Part shown: piece by piece, positions 8,732 to 15,050 of the stretch
Position numbering within the stretch: the first letter of the stretch is position 1
Layout: the number at the start of each line of letters is the position of its first letter
From: an uncultured bacterium
Lineage (GTDB): Bacteria; Bacillota; Clostridia; Peptostreptococcales; Anaerovoracaceae
Length of the DNA stretch: 19,005 nt
NCBI GenBank assembly: GCA_905214195.1
Contig: CAJMLH010000041.1
Location: 1 to 19,005 of the forward strand
Reading direction: 5' to 3'
Notes under the pieces: model-generated
Databases searched by the model: none
Seen by the model: the letters and a program-made list of their open reading frames with translations, nothing else
What the model was told of the DNA's origin: nothing
Program-made: the position numbers and the translations under genes

Positions 8732-9735
8732 TAAAAAAACATATACATGAATTATGTCCTTTTGCAGATTCTCTTAACCTGCCCCTGCCCCTGAAAAAGA
8801 AAGGTTATTCAGTTAATATCATTGCCCTCGGCGATGTCGGTGCAACACTTCTTTTAGGACTGAAACTTTTGGGAGGAGATGTCATCGACAATATTGGCAT
8901 CTATGATATGAACCCGGCTGTTATAAAAAGATATGAAATGGAAATGAATCAAATAGGTCTGCCTTTTGCCCTTGAAGACACAATCGACAGCGACCTGCCA
9001 TGCCAACTGAGACCGAAACTCCCAAAGATTAAAGGTATCGAGGAAGATGAGATTTTTGATTGCGACATGGTTGTATTTTGTGCGAGCAAATCTGTCCCGC
9101 CAATTCAACCGGGCTCAAATATAGATGTCAGGATGGTTCAGTTTGAAGCAAACCGCAAAATAGCATCACATTACGGCAATCTTGCCGGCAAAGCCGGATT
9201 TAAGGGTATTTTCGCCGTTGTTTCAGACCCTGTAGACCCTCTGTGCAAAGAAGTTCTTCTTTCATCGGGACTGGCACCGGGGCAAATTAAAGGCTATGGT
9301 CTTGGGGTCATGAACAAGAGAGCCCAATACTTCTCTCATACCGATGAGGCCTTTTCATCCTACGAGAAGGAGGGAAGAGCCTATGGCCCTCATGGCAGTG
9401 ACCTTGTCATTGCCAACAGTATCGAAAATTATGATGATGAAATTTCGTGCCGTCTTACCAAACTGACTGTAGATGCCAACCTGAAAATCAGAGATATTGG
9501 ATTTAAACCATATATCGCACCTGCAATATCCTCAGGGGCAATATCTCTACTGCTCACATTGACACAGCAATGGCACTACAGTTCTGTATATCTCGGTCAT
9601 GGAAATAACGGTGCTTTTCTCGGTATAAAAAATCGCATAACAGGCAGCAGCACGGAAATCGAAGATATACCGATTCCTGTAAATCTTTATAACCGAATAA
9701 AGCGAGCCTATGATAACTTATGTAAATTAGTGTAA
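8728..9735 (+). CDS. Lactate/malate dehydrogenase-like NAD-dependent oxidoreductase
   Basis: The 335-residue protein has the lactate/malate dehydrogenase fold. A Rossmann strand VNIIALGDVGATL (29-41) carries a glycine loop with Ala in place of the first Gly. The acidic residue D60 at the end of the second strand suggests NAD rather than NADP. Catalytic-type residues are visible: D170 in SDPVDPL, H222 in GPHGSD, R198 in the helix that normally supplies the substrate-carboxylate Arg, and R135 near the mobile loop. It is therefore probably an active 2-hydroxy-acid or related dehydrogenase. Identity to true LDH or MDH looks low, and an N-terminal extension of about 28 residues precedes the Rossmann strand. 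Its ATG overlaps the stop of the preceding gene (ATGA), which points to translational coupling and stoichiometric expression. The substrate is unknown. Confidence 0.8.
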   Translation: MIKKHIHELCPFADSLNLPLPLKKKGYSVNIIALGDVGATLLLGLKLLGGDVIDNIGIYDMNPAVIKRYEMEMNQIGLPFALEDTIDSDLPCQLRPKLPKIKGIEEDEIFDCDMVVFCASKSVPPIQPGSNIDVRMVQFEANRKIASHYGNLAGKAGFKGIFAVVSDPVDPLCKEVLLSSGLAPGQIKGYGLGVMNKRAQYFSHTDEAFSSYEKEGRAYGPHGSDLVIANSIENYDDEISCRLTKLTVDANLKIRDIGFKPYIAPAISSGAISLLLTLTQQWHYSSVYLGHGNNGAFLGIKNRITGSSTEIEDIPIPVNLYNRIKRAYDNLCKLV

Positions 9736-9748
9736 CGGAGATGATTTT

Positions 9749-10873
9749 ATGAGACTTTATATTGTCGATTTTACCTCGCACGGCGGTGCCAATCGACTTT
9801 CAAAACTTTTAGATATTGCTTTATCTAAGTCATTGGAATCAAAAAATAATATTGAAGTTGTCAGAATATCCTCTGCCGAGGAATTCTATAAAGCTGCTTC
9901 ATCGGGAAGCTTAAAAGGCTGCCCGTTGATTTTTGCTGTTTCCTTAGACAAAGGAGGCTTTAATTGTAATGCTTATGAAACTCTTTCGTTTTTAAATTCT
10001 TCTCACGAAAGCCAATATCTTTCGGGATGCTTTGGAGCAGTGGCTGTAGATGGACAAGGTGAAATGTTTACAAAAGACATGGGTCGCCGTCTTGTTTTCG
10101 CCGCCAACTTGTCAGGATGCGCTTTTCCGGGCAAGCCTCTTGTTGAGGCAACAGGAAGTCTTGCCAACTTCAAAGTTTTGGCAGAGCTTCAAAATACCAC
10201 CTTGGAAAAGACTTACGAAAAAAGCCTTACTATGCTAATAGAAAAACTATTATCCTTTGCCGGCTTCTTATCGTCATCCGGTGATTCTTCCATGTCCGAA
10301 AAGCCTAAAATTCTTGCAATTCATGCAGGCAACAAGACAACCTCAAACAGTTATCTATTATGGAAAATTGTCTCTGAGGACTTGAGTTCCCATGCGGAAA
10401 TCGAAGAAATATCCATTCGTAACGGTGAGCTTACCGACTGCCGTGGATGTAAGTATGAAGACTGTCTTCATTTCGGAGAAAAGGGGCGGTGTTTTTACGG
10501 CGGTGTTATGACCGACAAAGTATATCCCGCCATAATCGACTGCGATATCCTTATGTTGATATGCCCCAACTACAACGATTCTGTAACAGCAAATATTATG
10601 GCATTCATAAACAGACTTACCTCTGTTTTCAGAGCCCATGATTTCAGCCATAAAAAAATATTTTCAATCATAGTCTCAGGTTACAGCGGCGGCGACATTG
10701 TTGCACAGCAGATTATAGGAGCTATCAATATGAACAAAAATTTTGTTCTTCCTCCGTCATTTGCCATGATAGAAACTGCCAACAAGCCTAAAGAAATTTT
10801 AAATATTACGGGCATAAAAGAAAAAGCGGCAAAATTTGCCGCCAATATCCTGCAATCACAGTATAATATCTAA
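9749..10873 (+). CDS. Two-unit flavodoxin-fold NAD(P)H-dependent oxidoreductase
   Basis: The C-terminal half (about 186-374) resembles the NADPH-dependent FMN reductase / iron-sulfur flavoprotein family. It has a first strand KILAIHAG followed by an SNS loop for FMN phosphate (187-201), a cysteine cluster C231-x2-C234-x4-C239-x8-C248, and PNYNDSVTANIMAFINR (273-289), which matches the family's conserved segment before the second helix. The N-terminal half (1-170) looks like a second, degenerate flavodoxin-like unit: MRLYIVDFTSHGGANRL resembles the first strand and loop, but the Cys cluster is absent. The Cys spacing is looser than the compact cluster of classical iron-sulfur flavoproteins, so a 4Fe-4S centre is possible but not certain. 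It starts 13 bp after the previous stop with GGAG 8 nt before the ATG, in the same operon. Its last four bases overlap the convergent transporter gene. Confidence 0.8.
   Translation: MRLYIVDFTSHGGANRLSKLLDIALSKSLESKNNIEVVRISSAEEFYKAASSGSLKGCPLIFAVSLDKGGFNCNAYETLSFLNSSHESQYLSGCFGAVAVDGQGEMFTKDMGRRLVFAANLSGCAFPGKPLVEATGSLANFKVLAELQNTTLEKTYEKSLTMLIEKLLSFAGFLSSSGDSSMSEKPKILAIHAGNKTTSNSYLLWKIVSEDLSSHAEIEEISIRNGELTDCRGCKYEDCLHFGEKGRCFYGGVMTDKVYPAIIDCDILMLICPNYNDSVTANIMAFINRLTSVFRAHDFSHKKIFSIIVSGYSGGDIVAQQIIGAINMNKNFVLPPSFAMIETANKPKEILNITGIKEKAAKFAANILQSQYNI
10816..10842 (-). terminator. Terminator of the asnS-transporter transcript, inside the convergent coding sequence
   Basis: GCGGCAAA (10826-10833) and TTTGCCGC (10835-10842) form a perfect hairpin. 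On the minus strand it is followed by TTTTTCTTTT (10825-10816), the classical rho-independent form. It lies about 27 nt beyond the stop codon of the minus-strand transporter and within codons for KAAKFAA of the plus-strand oxidoreductase. No equally good terminator for the plus-strand operon was found in the other direction. Confidence 0.75.
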
Positions 10874-11751
10874 TTTTCCCGTTTATCTTCTTTTACAAAA
10901 GCAACTATGACCGTTGCCGTCAGTATGAGTATACAGCCTATAACTCCCTTGTAGGAAAAGCTCTCGCCGTAGATTGCAACGCCTACAAGCACGCTTGTTA
11001 TAGGCTCAAGCGTACTTAATATAGCTGCGCTCTGACCACCTGTATATTTAACTCCTGTCTGAAATCCCAATACCGCTATAAACGAAACGCATACGGCAAA
11101 CAGCGACGCCATTATCCATCCTTGCGGTGAAAACGGCAAGTCCATCTCTCCCAACATAACAGCGACTGTTCCTATCAGAACCGCCGCAACGGAATTCATG
11201 TAAAAAATAAGCTTAAGAGAGTGCATCCGGCTAAGCTCACTCTTGTCCAGATATAATATATAAAACGCATATGTGTTTCCGGAAGCAAACGCAAGGAAAA
11301 TACCCATAATGCTTACCTCTGCCTCTCCGTCATAAAACAGAAACATTCCCGCAAGACACATGGCAACGCACAAGAGCTTTAACGGGTTTACTTTCTCTCT
11401 GAGAAACACCATGCTGAAAACTATTACCATAGCCGGGTAACAAAAATGCAAGGTAGTTGCCATTCCTGTCGGAATATAATTATATGAGAAAAACAAAAGC
11501 AGTGATGTCCCGCCGTACCCTGCAATCGTTATCAGGCAAATCTTTGCAAACTGCTTTCCTGTTACAGATAACGGAACTTTTTTGATTTTTAAATAGCAAT
11601 ATATCGGAAGCAGCGATAAGAAAAATCTGCAAAATGCCGCACTCAGCGTACTGCCGCCCATGGACTTCAAATATTGCATGAACATGGGCACAAAGCCGAA
11701 ACATATTGCGGAAATTATTACCGCCGCTACGCCAAGAGTCCGTTTACTCAT
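10870..11751 (-). CDS. DMT-superfamily (EamA) transporter
   Basis: This is a 293-residue integral membrane protein with about ten hydrophobic segments arranged as two EamA repeats (roughly 5-140 and 150-288). That is the usual size and topology of drug/metabolite transporters. The N-terminal segment reads LGVAAVIISAICFGFVPMF, and the second repeat ends with SILEPITSVLVGVAIYGE-like features (STLEPITSV present) and a short Lys/Arg/Glu-rich cytoplasmic tail. EamA proteins usually export amino acids or metabolites; the substrate cannot be read from the sequence. It begins 11 bp after the asnS stop, and its weak Shine-Dalgarno (AAGG) overlaps that stop codon, so it is probably translated from the asnS transcript. 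Its 3' end overlaps the convergent oxidoreductase gene by 4 bp. Confidence 0.9.
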   Translation of the reverse strand: MSKRTLGVAAVIISAICFGFVPMFMQYLKSMGGSTLSAAFCRFFLSLLPIYCYLKIKKVPLSVTGKQFAKICLITIAGYGGTSLLLFFSYNYIPTGMATTLHFCYPAMVIVFSMVFLREKVNPLKLLCVAMCLAGMFLFYDGEAEVSIMGIFLAFASGNTYAFYILYLDKSELSRMHSLKLIFYMNSVAAVLIGTVAVMLGEMDLPFSPQGWIMASLFAVCVSFIAVLGFQTGVKYTGGQSAAILSTLEPITSVLVGVAIYGESFSYKGVIGCILILTATVIVAFVKEDKREN

Positions 11752-11762
11752 TTTGTTATGCC

Positions 11763-13157
11763 TTAAAATTCAGCTGTTTTTGGAGTTCTCGGGAACGGAA
11801 GCACATCTCTGATATTGCTCATTCCCGTTATATACATTATGATTCTTTCAAATCCCAGACCATAGCCTGCATGCTTTACTCCGCCGTATTTTCTAAGGTC
11901 AAGATACCACCAATAATCCTGTTCGTTAAGGCCAAGTTCTTTCATTCTTGCCGTCAGAACATCAAGTCTTTCCTCTCTCTGGCTTCCTCCTACGATTTCA
12001 CCTACTCCCGGAACAAGCAAGTCACATGCGGCTACTGTCTTTCCGTCATCATTGAGGCGCATATAGAATGCCTTGATATCCTTAGGATAATCGGTTACAA
12101 ACAGAGGTTTTTTGAAAATCTCTTCTGTAAGGAATCTTTCATGTTCAGTTTGCAGGTCTATTCCCCACTCTACCGGATACTGGAATTCCTTTCCGGATTT
12201 TTTGAGCAGTTCGACTGCTTCTGTATATGTCACACGGCCGAAGTCTGAATTTACTATCTTAGTAAGTCTTTCTATCAGCCCTTTATCGACAAAGCTGTTG
12301 AAGAACGCCATTTCTTCAGGAGCGTTTTCAAGCACATAATTGATGATGTACTTTATCATTGCCTCCGCCAGTTCCATGTTATCCTCAAGGTCTGCAAATG
12401 CAATTTCAGGCTCTATCATCCAGAATTCCGACGCATGTCTTGCAGTATTGGAATTTTCTGCTCTGAAAGTAGGGCCGAATGTATATACATTTCTGAAAGC
12501 TAAAGCATAAGTCTCAGCCTCTAACTGTCCGCTTACAGTAAGATTTGTTTCTTTTCCGAAAAAGTCCCCGCTGTAATCTATTTTTCCGTCCTCTGTCTTT
12601 GGCAGGTTATCCATGTCTAAAGTGGTTACTCTGAACATTTCTCCTGCACCCTCGGCATCGCTTCCCGTAATTATAGGAGTATGAACATATACGAAATTCT
12701 GTTCCTGGAAAAACTTGTGTATTGCATATGCTACAAGGGAACGCACTCTGAAAACTGCCGAAAATGTGTTGCTTCTCGGTCTTAAGTGTGCTATTTCTCT
12801 AAGGAACTCCATAGTATGTCTCTTCGGCTGAAGCGGATAATCCGGAGTGGAAGTTGCTTCTACGCAGATTTCTCTCGCCTTGATTTCAAACGGCTGCTTT
12901 GCATTTGGAGTAACGGCAACCACACCTCTTACTTTAAGGGCTGTAGCTACATATGCCTTGGAAATTTCCTCAAAGTTATTTATAAATTCTTCTTCATAAA
13001 CTACCTGCACGGATTTGAAAAACGAGCCGTCATTAAGCTCGATAAATCCAAACTTGTTGGAATTTCTGTTATTTCTTACCCATCCTTTGACGATAACTTC
13101 TTCGTCCTTATATTGGTCTGTGTTTCTGAAAAGTTCTCTCAATAATATTTCTTTCAT
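11763..13157 (-). CDS. asnS: Asparagine--tRNA ligase
   Basis: This 464-residue class IIb aminoacyl-tRNA synthetase charges tRNA-Asn with asparagine in the cytoplasm. An N-terminal anticodon-binding OB fold (about 18-105) is followed by the class II catalytic core. Motif 2 spans FRAENSNTARHASEFW (231-246) and motif 3 is GYGLGFER (431-438), followed by GMSNIRDVLPFPRTP near the C-terminus. The length is normal and all key arginines are present. The ATG at 13157 has AAGAAGG 9 nt upstream. The leader holds a small hairpin (13183-13196, 5-bp stem, 4-nt loop), which is not a T-box: the leader is only about 50 nt and lacks the T-box sequence. It is the first gene of an asnS-transporter transcript. 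Confidence 0.98.
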   Translation of the reverse strand: MKEILLRELFRNTDQYKDEEVIVKGWVRNNRNSNKFGFIELNDGSFFKSVQVVYEEEFINNFEEISKAYVATALKVRGVVAVTPNAKQPFEIKAREICVEATSTPDYPLQPKRHTMEFLREIAHLRPRSNTFSAVFRVRSLVAYAIHKFFQEQNFVYVHTPIITGSDAEGAGEMFRVTTLDMDNLPKTEDGKIDYSGDFFGKETNLTVSGQLEAETYALAFRNVYTFGPTFRAENSNTARHASEFWMIEPEIAFADLEDNMELAEAMIKYIINYVLENAPEEMAFFNSFVDKGLIERLTKIVNSDFGRVTYTEAVELLKKSGKEFQYPVEWGIDLQTEHERFLTEEIFKKPLFVTDYPKDIKAFYMRLNDDGKTVAACDLLVPGVGEIVGGSQREERLDVLTARMKELGLNEQDYWWYLDLRKYGGVKHAGYGLGFERIIMYITGMSNIRDVLPFPRTPKTAEF

Positions 13158-13209
13158 CTCATATTACCTTCTTCTTTTTTTACAGCTGAAAAGCTGCATA
13201 CTATTTGTT

Positions 13210-13238
13210 ATTATATAATAAATAAACAGCAGTTTCAA
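13210..13238 (-). promoter_or_regulatory. asnS promoter
   Basis: On the minus strand, TTGAAA (13233-13238), a 17-bp spacer and a perfect TATAAT (13210-13215) place the start about 45 nt before the asnS ATG. Confidence 0.8.
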
Positions 13239-13283
13239 GGTTTCAAAGGCAAATATCGATTCTTCCCTAACATCCGGCTGTTT

Positions 13284-13885
13284 TTATATGTCGTTATTCT
13301 TTTCTATGCCATGACTTTTATTCCAAAACTTTACCAATAAGAATCCCAAAACTCCGCCGGTTATATTTGTTATAATGTCGATTATATCAACAACAGCAGT
13401 TGAGGTGTACCCATGTATCATTTCAAAATACTGAAGGCTTTCGATAAGTATTGACATTATTAACATGAATATAACAGTCGTACTCAGCTTTTTGAACATT
13501 TTCAAACCGCTCGCATATCCTAAAATTGATATAGGTGCAAATAAGATAACATTGCCCGCAATATTGATTAACTGAGCTCTGCTTAAAAACATTAACAATA
13601 TCGGTTTCAAGCTGAAATTAAAAACTGCATTTTGTTCATTGATTCCGGGAAACTCTATCGGCAAAAGCGTAAAAGACATCAGTATTACAAAGTAGAAAGC
13701 AAAAATGCCTTAGTGAAGTACTCTTTAGGAACAAATCTCCTGCGTTTAATCGCTATATATATTATAAAATGTACTGCAAAGATAGCTATAATATATTTAA
13801 TAACCATCTGCGTATCAATGACATACGCAATACCTTTACCGTCCAAGCTATCCAATGCAAGATTCTCAAGATATTCTAATAACAT
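13284..13885 (-). pseudogene. VanZ-family membrane protein interrupted by one frameshift
   Basis: Two minus-strand reading frames together make one VanZ-like protein of about 200 residues. The first (13885 to about 13700) has a good Shine-Dalgarno and a membrane segment (MVIKYIIAIFAVHFIIYIA) and ends KEYFTKAFLLSTL. The second, read upstream of its first Met, is open back to a TAA and gives GIFAFYFVILMSFTLLPIEF, a typical VanZ second membrane helix. It continues with FAPISILG and the conserved ESLQYF and D-I-x-D-I-x-x-N segments of the family (about 13420-13345). Adding one T to the minus-strand T5 run (A5 at 13701-13705 on the plus strand) joins them as KAFFAFYFVILMSF. VanZ-family proteins are membrane proteins, and VanZ itself confers low-level teicoplanin resistance; the role here is unknown. 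The break could be a true mutation, a slippage-type phase switch or a sequencing error. Confidence 0.8.
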
Positions 13886-13908
13886 TCCTCTTCTCCCCCC
13901 TCCTGTTA

Positions 13909-13956
13909 TGCGGTTAAAAAGTCATGCACCTGCACTGCGGAGATTCGATAACCGCA
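13909..13956 (-). promoter_or_regulatory. Alternative hairpins in the leader of the VanZ-family gene
   Basis: The gene-free stretch 13886-14197 lies between the divergent VanZ-family and DtxR-like genes. In it, the 8-bp inverted repeat TGCGGTTA (13909-13916) / TAACCGCA (13949-13956) encloses a second TGCGG (13936-13940). On the minus-strand RNA the 5' arm can pair either with the nearby CCGCA or with the distal TAACCGCA, which lies just before the GGAGG ribosome-binding site. The two pairings exclude each other. No known riboswitch consensus was recognised. Apart from promoter candidates, nothing else is visible in this stretch. Confidence 0.3.
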
Positions 13957-14024
13957 AGCTTGGTTACTTTGGTTATTTCTAACTTTTTTATTGAAGCTAT
14001 TGTTTTCTTTTATGATTGTTTTTA

Positions 14025-14053
14025 GTTTAACAAATAAAGGAGCGACCCGTCAA
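14025..14053 (-). promoter_or_regulatory. Possible promoter of the VanZ-family gene
   Basis: On the minus strand TTGACG (14048-14053) is followed after 17 bp by TTAAAC (14025-14030), or after 18 bp by TAAACT. The -35 box is good and the -10 box is poor. It would give a leader of about 130 nt containing the alternative hairpins. Confidence 0.35.
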
Positions 14054-14139
14054 CCGATATTTTAGATAAAATTATATTTTTAGTATTGCTATGATATGGA
14101 ATCAACTTCACTTCTTGCGTATATGCGCCTTTTTCCAAC

Positions 14140-14167
14140 TTGAAAAATTCTTTCCTTATGATAAAAT
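14140..14167 (+). promoter_or_regulatory. Promoter of the DtxR-like regulator gene
   Basis: TTGAAA (14140-14145), a 16-bp spacer and TAAAAT (14162-14167) lie about 30 nt before the ATG, with AGGAGG (14186-14191) between. Confidence 0.6.
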
Positions 14168-14197
14168 TAACTCAACAAACTTGTCAGGAGGCTTTCT

Positions 14198-14557
14198 ATG
14201 AATATATACGAATCTGCCGAAAATTATCTTGAGGCAATTCTCATAATAAAAAACGAAAAAGGCACTGTCCGCTCAATCGACATTGCCAATCATCTCAATT
14301 TTTCCAAGCCCAGCGTCAGCGTAGCAATGAAAAACCTCAAGCAAAACGGCTATATAAGCATAGATTCGGACGGTCACATTTCTCTAAATGAATCCGGTCA
14401 AAAAATTGCAGAAAAAATATACGAAAGGCACACTCTTATTTCCAATTGGCTTATGAAGCTCGGTGTTTCCCCAAAAACTGCTTCAGAGGATGCCTGCCGC
14501 ATAGAGCATATTCTGAGTGAGGAAAGTTTTGAGGCCATTAAAAATCATGTGAAATAG
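14198..14557 (+). CDS. Short DtxR/MntR-family metal-dependent transcriptional regulator
   Basis: The 119-residue protein has the DtxR-type winged helix at about 5-65, with a recognition helix around FSKPSVSVAMKNL (35-47), followed by the dimerisation/metal-binding helices. The segment DACRIEH (98-104) matches the DtxR metal-site segment EACRWEH, so C100, E103 and H104 correspond to DtxR C102, E105 and H106, the iron-type arrangement rather than the MntR one. The fourth ligand position (Met10 in DtxR, Asp8 in MntR) is N9. The ancillary site keeps H78 but has Ser at the Glu83 and His98 positions. The SH3-like C-terminal domain is absent, as is common for short clostridial members. It probably senses Fe(II) or another divalent metal and represses uptake genes, but no feoAB or other metal transporter is nearby. 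AGGAGG lies 6 nt before the ATG. Confidence 0.88.
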   Translation: MNIYESAENYLEAILIIKNEKGTVRSIDIANHLNFSKPSVSVAMKNLKQNGYISIDSDGHISLNESGQKIAEKIYERHTLISNWLMKLGVSPKTASEDACRIEHILSEESFEAIKNHVK

Positions 14558-14558
14558 A

Positions 14559-14587
14559 TTGACACCGGGCACAATGTATGGTAAGAT
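14559..14587 (+). promoter_or_regulatory. Strong promoter directly after the DtxR-like gene
   Basis: A perfect TTGACA (14559-14564), a 17-bp spacer and TAAGAT (14582-14587) begin one base after the regulator's stop codon. No coding gene follows on this strand before a terminator at 14741-14783, so it appears to drive a short non-coding transcript. Confidence 0.7.
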
Positions 14588-14593
14588 TTTAAC

Positions 14594-14783
14594 AAATATA
14601 ACTCAGGAAGCTATACACTGCTATAGCATGTAACAGCTGTAGAAATACGGTAAATAAAAAACCATTTTCATTTTAGCTTACAGTTCTTGATGAGTTATCT
14701 AATTACTGAAAATATTACTGCTGATTTACAGATAATTTATAAGCACATAAGCTGAACTCTTTGGTTTGTGTGCTTTTGTTTTT
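14594..14783 (+). ncRNA. Candidate stand-alone structured small RNA (about 190 nt)
   Basis: Between a near-perfect promoter and a rho-independent terminator lies a stretch with several compatible stems. ATAACTCA (14598-14605) pairs with TGAGTTAT (14691-14698), closing a domain. Inside it, GCTATA/TATAGC (14610-14615/14622-14627) and CTGTA-GAAA-TACGG (14637-14650, GNRA tetraloop) form hairpins. AATTACTG (14701-14708) pairs with CAGATAATT (14729-14737) with one bulged A. The only small open frame is 21 codons without a ribosome-binding site. I tried to match common riboswitches and 6S, SRP and tmRNA by eye and recognised none. The next gene is on the opposite strand, so a cis-acting riboswitch role is unlikely. 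Confidence 0.5.
14741..14783 (+). terminator. Terminator of the candidate small RNA
   Basis: AAGCACA (14741-14747) pairs with TGTGCTT (14769-14775), followed by TTGTTTTT. The loop is about 21 nt and can form a short inner AAC/GTT pairing. Confidence 0.7.
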
Positions 14784-14927
14784 ATGGATGACCGAACAAG
14801 CTGCCAATATGCCTTTTTCTCAAATAGGTGTTCTTTGTCCGCTGCTTGATTCGCATGAAAATGTACTCACATAAGAATTAAATCGCTTAAGCGTTAACTT
14901 TTCAGACCTCCAAATCATGATTCTTTA

Positions 14928-14964
14928 AAAGTCAAGACCCTGCAAAAGGCAGGGTTTTGGCTTT
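14928..14964 (+). terminator. 16-bp hairpin, possible second terminator
   Basis: The core ACCCTGC (14937-14943) and GCAGGGT (14949-14955) have a 5-nt loop. Outward, CAA/TTG and AAAG/CTTT extend the stem through two G-U wobbles to 16 bp (14928-14943 with 14949-14964). The descending arm is T-rich only on the plus strand (TTTTGGCTTT), but no clean T-run follows. No gene lies directly upstream; 14784-14927 holds only two 10-bp palindromes, CGCTTAAGCG (14884-14893) and AATCATGATT (14913-14922). It may back up the small-RNA terminator or be a small transcript of its own. Confidence 0.45.
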
Positions 14965-14976
14965 ATTGTATAAAGA

Positions 14977-15017
14977 AAACACCCTCTTTCCCGATTATCG
15001 GTCAAAGAGGGTATTTT
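14977..15017. terminator. Bidirectional terminator downstream of the permease gene
   Basis: ACCCTCTTT (14981-14989) and AAAGAGGGT (15004-15012) are perfect complements, and CCGA/TCGG pair inside. On the minus strand the stem runs into TTTTCTTT, ending the amidohydrolase-permease transcript. On the plus strand ATTTTT follows, so it can also stop transcripts from the left. Confidence 0.9.
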
Positions 15018-15050
15018 TAGTTTATCGTTTCCTATATTTTAACTCGTTTT

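Noticed and set aside
10874..10960. Terminator for the plus-strand operon (GCAAC/GTTGC stem)
   Set aside because: Only a 5-bp stem inside the transporter coding sequence and no T-run follows.
11706..12248. 180-codon plus-strand frame opposite asnS
   Set aside because: Antisense shadow of asnS and the transporter start; no start signal and no domain.
13158..13238. T-box leader for asnS
   Set aside because: The promoter leaves only about 50 nt of leader, with no specifier loop or T-box sequence; only a 5-bp hairpin is present.
14690..14755. 21-codon open frame inside the candidate small RNA
   Set aside because: No ribosome-binding site before the ATG and no recognisable peptide; the region is better explained by RNA stems.
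14784..14850. 21-codon open frame after the small-RNA terminator
   Set aside because: It starts right after the T-run of a terminator, with no Shine-Dalgarno, and has a composition unlike the neighbouring genes.
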